Source of the DNA: Chloroflexota bacterium
GTDB lineage: Bacteria; Chloroflexota; Anaerolineae; Anaerolineales; DRMV01
Reading direction: 5' to 3'
NCBI GenBank assembly: GCA_013153375.1
Contig: JAADEN010000224.1
Span: forward strand, 1 to 9,346
DNA length: 9,346 nucleotides
Each line of letters starts with the position of its first letter. Position 1 is the stretch's first letter. Below are positions 1-6,979 of the stretch, one piece after another. The notes under the pieces are model-generated. The model had not been told where the DNA came from. It saw only the letters and a program-made list of their open reading frames with translations, and searched no databases. A program made the position numbers and the translations under genes.

Positions 1-52
1 GACCCTCCTCGACCTGCAACACATCACAGCCGCGCAGAAGCAAGTCGCTCAT
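1..52 (-). CDS. 5' end of next operon gene, possible amidohydrolase (partial)
   Basis: Only the first 17 codons lie in the window, reading MSDLLLRGCDVLQVEEG from an ATG at 52. The frame stays open to the window edge. The ATG overlaps the TGA of the ADP-ribosylglycohydrolase gene (ATGA), and a GGAG sits 8 nt upstream inside that gene, so this looks like a translationally coupled next gene rather than chance. The pattern of two or three hydrophobic residues, a short turn, then D-V-L resembles the N-terminal beta strand of amidohydrolase-superfamily enzymes (cytosine deaminase, 8-oxoguanine or hydroxyatrazine deaminase types), which would suit processing of the base released from a nucleoside. 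That product guess rests on 17 residues and is weak; existence of a gene is better supported. Confidence 0.55.
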   Translation of the reverse strand, partial: MSDLLLRGCDVLQVEEG

Positions 53-1035
53 GGGATCAACTCCAACAAGCCGCGCGCCACGCGGTCGAAGTCCAGTTCG
101 GGGTTGGCGGCCCGAAGTTGGGCGATGGCCTCGGCCGGGAACGCGTCCGCGCCGCGCCACGCGCCCGCGATGGCGCAGGCCATGGCGGCGATGGTGTCCG
201 CGTCGCCTGAGAGCCCGGCCGCGTAGATGGCCGCCTGCACGGGATCGCCCTCGGCCATGACCAACACGCCGAAGGCCGCGGGCACCGATTCGGGGATGGC
301 CAGGGTGGTGCCGACCACATCGAAGATCTCGCGCAGGCGCTCACGCGGCGGCCGCGCGGAACGGGCGATGTCCACGGCCATGTCGATGCGCCGGGAGACG
401 GACGCGCCGGTCCAGCGCGGGCCGCGCTGGCGGCCCAGGTCCGCGGCCTCTTTGCCGGCCTGCACGATGTCGTCCAGGGTGGCGTCCTCTTGCATGGCCG
501 CGGCGATGGCTCCGGCCACGGCCGCGGCGCCCGAGATGGCCACATCGGTGTGGTGGGTGGGCACGCAGGCCCGGTGCGCGTCCTCCACCGCGGCGGGCAC
601 ATCACCCGGATGGATGAGCCCCACGGGCGCGATGCGCATGGCCGCGCCGTTGGTGTCGCCAAAGCGGCCGGTGGTGTAGAGATCCTGGCCGCGCTTGATG
701 GCCTGCACCGCGCGGCGGGTCGAAGGGCCGATGTAAGGGCAGTGGTCGCCGTCCACCCGGTCGTACCAGGCCACGATGGCCCGGGCCGCGCCCTCGACGG
801 ACACGCGGCCCTCCTGGAGGATGGCTTCGGCCAGGGCGAAGGCCTGCTCGGTATCGTCGGTGACCCGAGCCGCGGGCAGGCCGGCATGAAAAGGATGATC
901 TTCGGGCGCGGGCAAGAAGGAAGTGATCCAGCCGCCGTAGCGCTCCCAGGTGTCGTCGGGCGTCAAGAGCGCGGGCATGGCCCAGGCATCGCCGAAAGCC
1001 TGACCGTACAGCCCGCCGAGGATTTTGTCCAGCAC
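49..1035 (-). CDS. ADP-ribosylglycohydrolase (DraG/ARH-family) enzyme
   Basis: A 328-residue cytosolic protein of usual length for the DraG/ARH fold. The family hydrolyses N- or O-glycosidic bonds to ADP-ribose using a two-metal (Mg or Mn) centre. Visible motifs are GQAFGDAW near residue 11, the metal-binding T59-D60-D61-T62-E63, GDTNGAAMR at 126-134, THHTD at 160-164, and GDADT at 277-281 near the C terminus. All expected metal ligands appear intact, so it should be active. The start is a GTG at 1035 with GGAGG (1041-1045) 5 nt upstream; that Shine-Dalgarno is fused to the TAG stop of the preceding permease gene, implying reinitiation. Its position last but one in a nucleoside uptake operon suggests it acts on an imported ribosyl compound rather than on ADP-ribosylated protein; this is inference. 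The family call is secure, the substrate unknown. Confidence 0.93.
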   Translation of the reverse strand: MLDKILGGLYGQAFGDAWAMPALLTPDDTWERYGGWITSFLPAPEDHPFHAGLPAARVTDDTEQAFALAEAILQEGRVSVEGAARAIVAWYDRVDGDHCPYIGPSTRRAVQAIKRGQDLYTTGRFGDTNGAAMRIAPVGLIHPGDVPAAVEDAHRACVPTHHTDVAISGAAAVAGAIAAAMQEDATLDDIVQAGKEAADLGRQRGPRWTGASVSRRIDMAVDIARSARPPRERLREIFDVVGTTLAIPESVPAAFGVLVMAEGDPVQAAIYAAGLSGDADTIAAMACAIAGAWRGADAFPAEAIAQLRAANPELDFDRVARGLLELIP

Positions 1036-1044
1036 GATGTCCTC

Positions 1045-2022
1045 CTATTTCGTGGTCGCGGCCTCGAGTTCCTTGAGTTGCTGCTCCTGGAACTTGCGGG
1101 CCCGTTCCCGGGCCTGGGCGCGCTTGCGGATGTTGTAGGCCACCAGGGCCACCACCGTCGCCGCGTAGGGGATCATCTGCACCCACTGCGGCGGAATGCT
1201 CAGCGACCCCAACTGGTTGGACAGCGCGTCCGCGAAGCCGAACACGATGGCGGCCAGGAAAGTGCCCCACGGCGTGCGTCCGCCCAGATAGACCGCGGCC
1301 AGGGCGATGAAGCCGCGGCCCGCGGTCATGGAGTTTTGGAACAGGGTCAGGTAGGCCATGGAGAGGCTCAGGCCGCCCAGGGAGGCCAGGAAGCCGCTCA
1401 ACAGGATGGCGATGGTCTGGGTGCGTTTGACATTGATGCCCACCGACGCCGCGGCGGCCGGGTTTTCGCCCACCGCGCGCAGGTGCGTGCCCAGGGGCGT
1501 CTTGTAGAGGAAGACCGCGACCAGCCAGGTCAGGATGAAGGCCAGGTAGGTGAAGATGTTGTGCCCGCTGACCACGGTGCCCACAAAGGGAATGTCCTCA
1601 ATGAAAGGCAGATGGATGGTGGGCACCGCACCGCTGGCCAGACTGGAGGAGTTCCCCTTGTCGCCCGTGAGGGTGAAGAGCAGGAAGATGGTGCCGCCCG
1701 TGGCCATGATGTTCAACGCGATGCCCGCCAGGATGATGTCGGTCTCCAAATACAGGTGGAAGAGGGCCAGCAGGGCCGAGAAGAGCACCCCGACCACGAT
1801 GCCCGCCAGCACGCCCAGCACCACGCTGTGGGTGTAGGCGCTGATGATCACGCCGGTGAAGGCCGCCACCAGCATGATGCCCTCCAGCGCGATGTTGATG
1901 ACCCCGGCCAGTTCGGAGATCAGGCCGCCCAGCGCGGGCAGGATCAACGGCGTGCTGATGCGCAGCACGCTGGCGACGAAGAGGGCGCTGAAGATGCTCC
2001 GCAGAACGACTTGAATGGGCAT
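1045..2022 (-). CDS. Nucleoside ABC transporter permease (NupQ-like)
   Basis: A 325-residue integral membrane protein of the BPD_transp_2 family (the permeases of ribose, branched amino acid and BMP-type nucleoside importers). Hydrophobic segments run almost throughout from residue 5 to 297. The family signature VINIALEGIMLVAAF lies at 41-55, and the conserved cytoplasmic coupling loop, YKTPLGTHLRAVGENPAAA, at 173-191 touches the ATPase. The C-terminal 28 residues are charged and probably a cytoplasmic helix. The start at 2022 overlaps the stop of the preceding permease by one base (TAATG), with GGAG (2030-2033) 7 nt upstream. Together with the neighbouring longer permease it should form the heterodimeric channel for nucleosides. 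Compared with sugar permeases, the adjacent BMP lipoprotein and nucleoside hydrolase favour a nucleoside substrate. Confidence 0.92.
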   Translation of the reverse strand: MPIQVVLRSIFSALFVASVLRISTPLILPALGGLISELAGVINIALEGIMLVAAFTGVIISAYTHSVVLGVLAGIVVGVLFSALLALFHLYLETDIILAGIALNIMATGGTIFLLFTLTGDKGNSSSLASGAVPTIHLPFIEDIPFVGTVVSGHNIFTYLAFILTWLVAVFLYKTPLGTHLRAVGENPAAAASVGINVKRTQTIAILLSGFLASLGGLSLSMAYLTLFQNSMTAGRGFIALAAVYLGGRTPWGTFLAAIVFGFADALSNQLGSLSIPPQWVQMIPYAATVVALVAYNIRKRAQARERARKFQEQQLKELEAATTK

Positions 2023-3182
2023 TAGTCTTCTCCTTTCTCCGCGGCCGCGGGCGCGGGGGGAAGGGTCTCAGGCGGCGCGCCGTCCTCGTCCTCCCCGCGG
2101 CGGGCGCGCACGCGCTTCTGCACCACGGGCAAAATGCGCTCCGCGGTCACCAGCAGGATGATGACGCCCTGGATGACCAGCACCATCTCCCGGGAGACAT
2201 CGGAGGTGCGCTCCATGACATCCGCGCCGGCGCGCAGATAGCCGTAGGCCAGGGCCGTGAAGGGGATGGCCAGCGGATTGTTGCGCGCCAGAATGGCGAC
2301 CACGATGCCCTCGAAGCCCAGGCCGTACTGAATGTTCAAAATCAGTTTGCGGTGGATGCCCATCGCCAGATGCGCGCCGGCCAGGCCCGCCAGGATGCCG
2401 CTGATGGCCATGGAGAGCATGATGACCCGCTTGGTGTTGATGCCGCCGTAGCGGGCGAATTTGATGTTGGCGCCCACCATGCGCAGTTCGTAGCCGAAGG
2501 GCGTGCGGTACATGAGGTAGTACACCACGATGGTGGCCACGATGAGCAAATACAGGGCCACCGAGATGTTGGTCTGATTGACGAAGGTGCGCCGCAGATT
2601 CTCCAGCCCCGGGATGGGCGGGAAGAAACTCGGCAGCACTCCCTCCACGGGGAATTTCTCCGAAGTGGTGTACCCCGCGTTGGGCGGTTTGATGTAGTAG
2701 GTCAGCAGGTATTCGTAGAACTTCACGGCCAGCACATTCAGCATCAGGGTGGACACGATCTCGTTGGCATCGAGGTAGGCTTTCAGATAGCCCGGAATCA
2801 GGCCCCACAAGAAGCCCGCGGTCATGGCGGCCAGCAGGGCCAGGGGGATGCGGAAATAGGCCGGCAGGGGCACGAACAGGGAGACCACACCGGCCACCAG
2901 CGCGCCCAGGACCATCTGCCCTTCCTGGCCCAGGCTGAACTGCTCGGCTTTGAACACCAACGCCACGGCCAAACCCAAAAAGGTCAGGGTGATGGACTCT
3001 TCGATCCAGTCGCCAAAGCGGTTCAAGCGCGAGACCGGGCCCAGCAGCAGGGCCTTGTACGCGCCGATGGGGTCGTCGCTGACCAGCCAGGTGATGACGA
3101 AGCCCAAGAGGAGCGCGGCCGTGGTCGCGAGCACCACGCGGGCGATACTGCGTACGGTAGGGGAGTCCAGGAATCTGCTCAT
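2022..3182 (-). CDS. Nucleoside ABC transporter permease (NupP-like)
   Basis: A 386-residue membrane permease of the same BPD_transp_2 family, the longer partner typical of BMP-type importers. A first membrane helix spans about 15-34. The signature FSLGQEGQMVLGAL is at 82-95, followed by LDANEIVSTLMLN at 137-149. The ATPase-coupling loop YRTPFGYELRMVGANIKFA lies at 225-243. After the last helix (about 334-346) a hydrophilic tail rich in Arg, Glu, Pro and Ala occupies roughly 355-386 and is probably disordered. The ATG at 3182 overlaps the ATPase TGA by 4 nt (ATGA) with GGAGG 7 nt upstream, so the two are translationally coupled. Together with the downstream permease it would form the transmembrane pathway. 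The exact substrate (purine, pyrimidine or modified nucleoside) cannot be read from the sequence. Confidence 0.92.
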   Translation of the reverse strand: MSRFLDSPTVRSIARVVLATTAALLLGFVITWLVSDDPIGAYKALLLGPVSRLNRFGDWIEESITLTFLGLAVALVFKAEQFSLGQEGQMVLGALVAGVVSLFVPLPAYFRIPLALLAAMTAGFLWGLIPGYLKAYLDANEIVSTLMLNVLAVKFYEYLLTYYIKPPNAGYTTSEKFPVEGVLPSFFPPIPGLENLRRTFVNQTNISVALYLLIVATIVVYYLMYRTPFGYELRMVGANIKFARYGGINTKRVIMLSMAISGILAGLAGAHLAMGIHRKLILNIQYGLGFEGIVVAILARNNPLAIPFTALAYGYLRAGADVMERTSDVSREMVLVIQGVIILLVTAERILPVVQKRVRARRGEDEDGAPPETLPPAPAAAEKGED

Positions 3183-4726
3183 AGAACGGCCTCCATTTCT
3201 TCCATCGTCATGCGCTTGATGCCGAGCATGTACAGGCCCAACTCCTCCTCGGTCACGGCCGCGGCATCGGGGAACACGCCGGTGATCTCCCCTTCGTACA
3301 TCACGATGATGCGATCCGACAAACTCATCACCTCGGCCAGGTCCGCGGAGACCAACAGCACCGCGGTGCCTTCGGTGCGCTTTTGCACCAGTTGCTGGCG
3401 CACGAACTCGGTCGCGCCCACATCGATGCCGCGCGTGGGCTGGGCCGCGATGAGCAACTTGGGCTCGGCCGAGAACTCGCGCGCGACGATGACTTTCTGC
3501 ATGTTGCCCCCCGAGAGGGACGAGACGGGCACCTGGCCACTGGGCGTCCGAATGTCGAACTCCCGAATCAGCCGTTCGCCCTGTTCGACCACGACCTGCT
3601 GGTCAATGAACAGCCCTTTGCGGAAGGGCGGCCGGTAGTAGCGATCCACGATCAGGTTTTCGTTGATGGTGGCTTGCAGGGCCAGGCCGTTGTTCAGCCG
3701 ATCCTCGGGGATGTGGGCCACGCCGGCTTGCCGCACCGCTCGGGGCGTGGCCGCCAGGATTTCCTTCCCCTCGACCGAGGCCTGGCCCGCGGTGGCGGGA
3801 CGCAGCCCGGTCAGCACTTCCACCAGTTCGGTTTGCCCGTTGCCCTCCACGCCCGCGACGCCCAGGATTTCGCCCGCGTGCACATTGAAGGTCACATCCT
3901 TCAGCACGGTGCGGCCGGTCTCCGAGACATAGGTCAGATTGCGCACCCGGAGCACGGGCGCGCCGCGCTTTTGGGGCGGTTTGTCCATGCTCAGCAGCAC
4001 TTCGCGGCCGACCATCATCCGCGCCAGTTCCTCGCGGGTGGCCTCGGAGGTGAGCACCGTGCCCACCACTTTGCCCCGGCGCATGACCGTGACCCGGTCG
4101 GAGATCTCCTTGACCTCGCGCAACTTGTGGGTGATGAAGATGACGGTTTTGCCCTGCTCCACCAGGGTGCGAATGGAGCGGAACAGGTCTTGGGTCTCCT
4201 GGGGCGTCAGGACCGCGGTGGGCTCGTCGAGGATCAAAATCTCCGCGCCGCGGTACAGGACCTTGAGGATCTCCACCCGCTGCCGCATGCCCACATTGAT
4301 GCTGTCCACCACCGCGTCGGCCTGGACATGCAGCCCGTAGCGTTGCGACAGTTCCTCGGTGATGCGAATGGCCTCGGTGCGGTCGATCAGGCCGCGGCGG
4401 GTGGGCTCCATGCCCAGGACGATGTTCTCGGCCACGGTGAACGAGGGCACCAGCATGAAGTCCTGATGCACCATGCCGATGCCCATGGCAATGGCGTCCA
4501 GGGGCGACCTGAACTGCACCGGCTGGCCTTTGACGAAAATCTCGCCCGAGGTGGGACGCTCCAGGCCGTAGAGAATTTTCATCAGCGTGGACTTTCCCGC
4601 GCCGTTTTCGCCGACCAGGGCGTGAATTTCACCGCGGCGGACGGAAAAATTCACGCCATCGTTGGCGACCACGCCGTTGGGATAGATTTTGACGATATTT
4701 CGCATCTCAACAATGTTGTTGGTCAT
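3179..4726 (-). CDS. Nucleoside ABC transporter ATP-binding protein, double domain (NupO-like)
   Basis: A 515-residue protein with two fused nucleotide-binding domains, the layout of RbsA/NupO ATPases. Domain 1 has Walker A GENGAGKST at 39-47, Q-loop Q88, signature NVGMRQR at 144-150 in place of LSGGQ, Walker B LILDEP at 164-169 and switch H200. Domain 2 has a degenerate Walker A (GVEGNGQTE, 292-300, no Lys), a canonical LSGG at 404-407, and IAAQPTRG at 426-433 with Gln in place of the catalytic Glu. So one site is canonical and one degenerate, as is usual in this family. I chose the ATG at 4726 because a GGAGG lies 4 nt upstream and MTNNIVEMRNIVKIYPNG matches family N termini; the 30 codons further upstream run through an intergenic hairpin. 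The 3' end overlaps the first permease by 4 nt. Confidence 0.95.
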   Translation of the reverse strand: MTNNIVEMRNIVKIYPNGVVANDGVNFSVRRGEIHALVGENGAGKSTLMKILYGLERPTSGEIFVKGQPVQFRSPLDAIAMGIGMVHQDFMLVPSFTVAENIVLGMEPTRRGLIDRTEAIRITEELSQRYGLHVQADAVVDSINVGMRQRVEILKVLYRGAEILILDEPTAVLTPQETQDLFRSIRTLVEQGKTVIFITHKLREVKEISDRVTVMRRGKVVGTVLTSEATREELARMMVGREVLLSMDKPPQKRGAPVLRVRNLTYVSETGRTVLKDVTFNVHAGEILGVAGVEGNGQTELVEVLTGLRPATAGQASVEGKEILAATPRAVRQAGVAHIPEDRLNNGLALQATINENLIVDRYYRPPFRKGLFIDQQVVVEQGERLIREFDIRTPSGQVPVSSLSGGNMQKVIVAREFSAEPKLLIAAQPTRGIDVGATEFVRQQLVQKRTEGTAVLLVSADLAEVMSLSDRIIVMYEGEITGVFPDAAAVTEEELGLYMLGIKRMTMEEMEAVL

Positions 4727-4777
4727 GGGACCTCCGAAAGTCCGCGGTCGTTCGGGCCCGGGGGCGAACCGGGCACG

Positions 4778-4808
4778 GCAGGTTGGGGGCTCGGGGCCCC
4801 CAACCTGC
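4778..4808 (-). promoter_or_regulatory. 13-bp perfect hairpin between lipoprotein and ATPase genes
   Basis: In the 99-base gap, GCAGGTTGGGGGC (4778-4790) and GCCCCCAACCTGC (4796-4808) pair perfectly around a 5-nt loop. It starts 18 nt after the lipoprotein stop codon. No T-run follows on either strand, so it is not a classical intrinsic terminator. It fits the intercistronic stem that often protects an abundant binding-protein message or partly attenuates downstream transport genes. A weaker second inverted repeat (GTTCG 4750-4754 with CGAAC 4765-4769) lies beside it, nearer the ATPase start. Confidence 0.75.
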
Positions 4809-4825
4809 ATCCTCAACGCTGCGGC

Positions 4826-5923
4826 TTATTTCTCGAACGCGGAAGCGACCTGAATCTTGCCCGCGATCAGGTCGGCCTCGGCCTGCTTGATGCGCTCTTT
4901 GATGTAGTCGGGGGTGATGGCTTCGTAGTACTTGTTGTAGGCCAGGCCCACGCCGCCTTCCTTCACACCCAGGGCCTCCGCGGTGCCGTAGGGCAGGGTG
5001 CCCTCCAGGTGCATCTTGATGGCCCGATACAGGCTGTTGTCCACATTCTTCATCATGGAGGTCAGAATGCGCGCCGCCTGCTCAGGATCGGTGTCCTCGA
5101 TGATGAGGGCCTGGTCCGAGTCCACGCCGATGGCGTAGCGTTGCATTTCCTCCGCGGCCTGGAAGATGCCCACGCCCGTGCCGCCGGCCACATTGAAGAC
5201 GATGTCCGCGCCCTGCTGGTACATGGCCAGCGCGATTTCCTTGCCCTTGGCGGGGTCGTTCCAGCCGCCCGCGTACTGCACGATGACATCCTTCTCAGGA
5301 TCCAGGCCCGCGTCGCCCGCGCCCTGCTTGTAGCCCACGATGAAGTCGTTGATGACGGGGATGTCCATGCCGCCGATGACGCCGATGATGGGCTCGGGGT
5401 TCATGTCCTTGACATCGGCCTGGGTCATCAAACCGGCATACAGCCCGGCCAGGTAGGAGCCTTCGTTCTGCTTGTAGAGCACCGAATAGACATTGTCGCA
5501 ATCGCAGGCGTCGTAGTCCACCGACACATCGTAGATGATGAAGTGCTTGTCAGGATACTTGGGCGCTTCGTTTTGCAGGTACTCGGCCATCTGCCAGGTG
5601 CCGACGATGAGGATGTCGTAATCCTCGTTGGCCGCGGCGTCGGCCAGAGCCGCTTCCCAGCGGGCCGGGTCCACGCCGGCTTCGATGATCTTGGCCTTGA
5701 TGTTGAAGTCCTTTTCCGCGCGGCGAATGCCTCGGGCCGCGGAGTCGAAGAAGGACTTGTCGCCCAAGACGCCGTTGATGAGCAGCACGACCTTGAGGGG
5801 CTCTTCGGAGCCCTCGGCCGCGCCGCCCTCGGTGGCGGCCGACTCTTGGCCGCCGCAGGCGGCCAGGGCCAGACCGAGCATCAACAGCACACCGAGCAGC
5901 AGTAGCCATTTCTTGCGGTTCAT
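4826..5923 (-). CDS. BMP/PnrA-family nucleoside-binding lipoprotein
   Basis: A 365-residue substrate-binding lipoprotein for the ABC importer encoded next to it. Residues 1-22 form a lipoprotein signal peptide (MNRKKW, a hydrophobic core, then LAAC) with the lipidated Cys at 23. A Gly/Ala/Glu linker runs to about 41, then the two-lobed BMP (PnrA-like) domain begins. Family-like features include NGVLGDKSFFDSA at 50-62, YKQNEGSYLAGLYAGLM at 150-166, IGVIGGMDIPVINDF at 180-194, FNVAGGTGVG at 243-252 and AIGVDSDQ at 264-271. BMP proteins bind purine or other nucleosides. The ATG at 5923 has AAAGGAG 7 nt upstream and gives a proper signal peptide; an upstream in-frame Met (6010) would bury it. A C140-x-C142 pair in an Asp-rich loop is unusual. 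The 90-base leader holds no convincing promoter, so it is probably co-transcribed with the hydrolase. Confidence 0.94.
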   Translation of the reverse strand: MNRKKWLLLLGVLLMLGLALAACGGQESAATEGGAAEGSEEPLKVVLLINGVLGDKSFFDSAARGIRRAEKDFNIKAKIIEAGVDPARWEAALADAAANEDYDILIVGTWQMAEYLQNEAPKYPDKHFIIYDVSVDYDACDCDNVYSVLYKQNEGSYLAGLYAGLMTQADVKDMNPEPIIGVIGGMDIPVINDFIVGYKQGAGDAGLDPEKDVIVQYAGGWNDPAKGKEIALAMYQQGADIVFNVAGGTGVGIFQAAEEMQRYAIGVDSDQALIIEDTDPEQAARILTSMMKNVDNSLYRAIKMHLEGTLPYGTAEALGVKEGGVGLAYNKYYEAITPDYIKERIKQAEADLIAGKIQVASAFEK

Positions 5924-6013
5924 CGTTTTTCTCCTTTCTGAGCGAAAATCGAGGCTGAAAGCGACCGATTTGCGAGCGAGACGACTTGGGAGCACTTTGG
6001 GAAGGCACACCTC

Positions 6014-6979
6014 CTATGGGGGATTGTCCGATGGCGACGGCTGCAACGCGCGTTGCAGCAAAGTCACCAGAGTCGGCTCATCCACGGTCAAGACCGCGTG
6101 CACATTGGGCGCTGCCGCGGTCTGGGGCCGCCAATCCACGCTGGTGAGGCCGCGGCCGTAGGTCCCTAAGGTTTCGACGCCGATGGGCACAAACGCGTGC
6201 TCGCGCGCGGCTTCGGGTTCCAGGGCCACCGTCGCGGCCAGGGGATCGGGCAGGAGGAAGCCCGGCGCGGCCAACTGCTCGCGCAGCAGACGCGCCAGGC
6301 TGGCCGTCATCCGGCCGAAGAACGCGGCGCGCGGGGTGCCCAGGTTCGCCAGCGCGTCGTACTGGTCCCAGCGCAGCGGGTGCTTCAGCGTGGTCTCCCA
6401 GGGGAGCAGCCAAAAGTCCTCGAAGCCGGCGTCGAACACGATGGCCGCGGCTTCGGGGTCGGCGAAGATGTTGTACTCGGCCGAGGGCGAAGCGTTGCCC
6501 CGGGCCTCGATGGCCCCGCCCATGACCACCAGACGGCCCACATGCCGCACGAACTCGGGGTCCAGCCGCACGGCCAGGGCCAGGTTGGTCAACGGCCCCA
6601 GCGCGAGCACGGTCAGGCCGGGATGCTCCCGGGCCAGGCGGGTCAACGCCCAGGCCGCGTGTTCGGCTGCGGGGCGGTGCTGCGTCGGGGGCAGGGTGGC
6701 GCGGATGCCGCCCAGTCCGTCCTCGCCGTGGATGTGGGCCGAGGACAGGGGCTCGGCCACCAAGGGCCGGTCCGCGCCCCGGTAGATGGGCACCTCCAGG
6801 CCCATCTGGTCGAGCACCACGCCCACATTGGCGACCACCTGGTCCACATCCACATTGCCGTGGGTGGCGGTGATGCCCACGACCTGGGTGGCGGGATGGG
6901 CCAGCGCCATCAGCAAGGCGATGGCGTCGTCCACGCCCGCGTCGGTATCGATGACCATGGTTTGGCGAACAACGCTCAT
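6014..6979 (-). CDS. Nucleoside hydrolase (inosine/uridine-preferring family)
   Basis: A 321-residue cytosolic enzyme that hydrolyses the N-glycosidic bond of nucleosides to free base and ribose. The calcium-binding N-terminal motif is D11-T-D13-A-G-V-D17-D18-A. Other family blocks are GITATHGN (35-42), LGPLTNLA (127-134), VVMGGAIEARGN (151-162), AEYNIFADPEAA (167-178) and LPDPLAAT (243-250). The last keeps the conserved Asp (D245), but the His that precedes it in well-studied uridine/inosine hydrolases is Pro here, so base activation may differ. I chose the ATG at 6979, which overlaps the ribokinase TGA (ATGA) and directly precedes the Ca-binding strand; the Shine-Dalgarno is weak (AAAGG, about 11 nt upstream), consistent with coupling. 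Specificity for purine or pyrimidine nucleosides is undetermined. Confidence 0.94.
   Translation of the reverse strand: MSVVRQTMVIDTDAGVDDAIALLMALAHPATQVVGITATHGNVDVDQVVANVGVVLDQMGLEVPIYRGADRPLVAEPLSSAHIHGEDGLGGIRATLPPTQHRPAAEHAAWALTRLAREHPGLTVLALGPLTNLALAVRLDPEFVRHVGRLVVMGGAIEARGNASPSAEYNIFADPEAAAIVFDAGFEDFWLLPWETTLKHPLRWDQYDALANLGTPRAAFFGRMTASLARLLREQLAAPGFLLPDPLAATVALEPEAAREHAFVPIGVETLGTYGRGLTSVDWRPQTAAAPNVHAVLTVDEPTLVTLLQRALQPSPSDNPP

Noticed and set aside
490..2025. Long open frame (511 codons) on the plus strand
   Set aside because: It lies antisense to the ADP-ribosylglycohydrolase and permease genes, its translation is low-complexity (Gly, His, Gln, Asp rich), and such frames are expected opposite GC-rich genes.
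4778..4808. Intrinsic terminator after the lipoprotein gene
   Set aside because: The stem is strong but neither strand has a following T-run.
4727..4816. 30-residue N-terminal extension of the ATPase
   Set aside because: It would translate the intergenic hairpin; the ATG at 4726 has GGAGG close by and matches family N termini.
3383..5905. 840-codon open frame on the plus strand
   Set aside because: Fully antisense to the ATPase and lipoprotein genes, which have clear motifs; composition is His/Gly/Asp-rich shadow coding with no domain.
5924..6013. Separate promoter for the lipoprotein-transporter genes
   Set aside because: The 90-base gap was scanned on the minus strand; no pair of -35 and -10 boxes near consensus and no operator copy was found.
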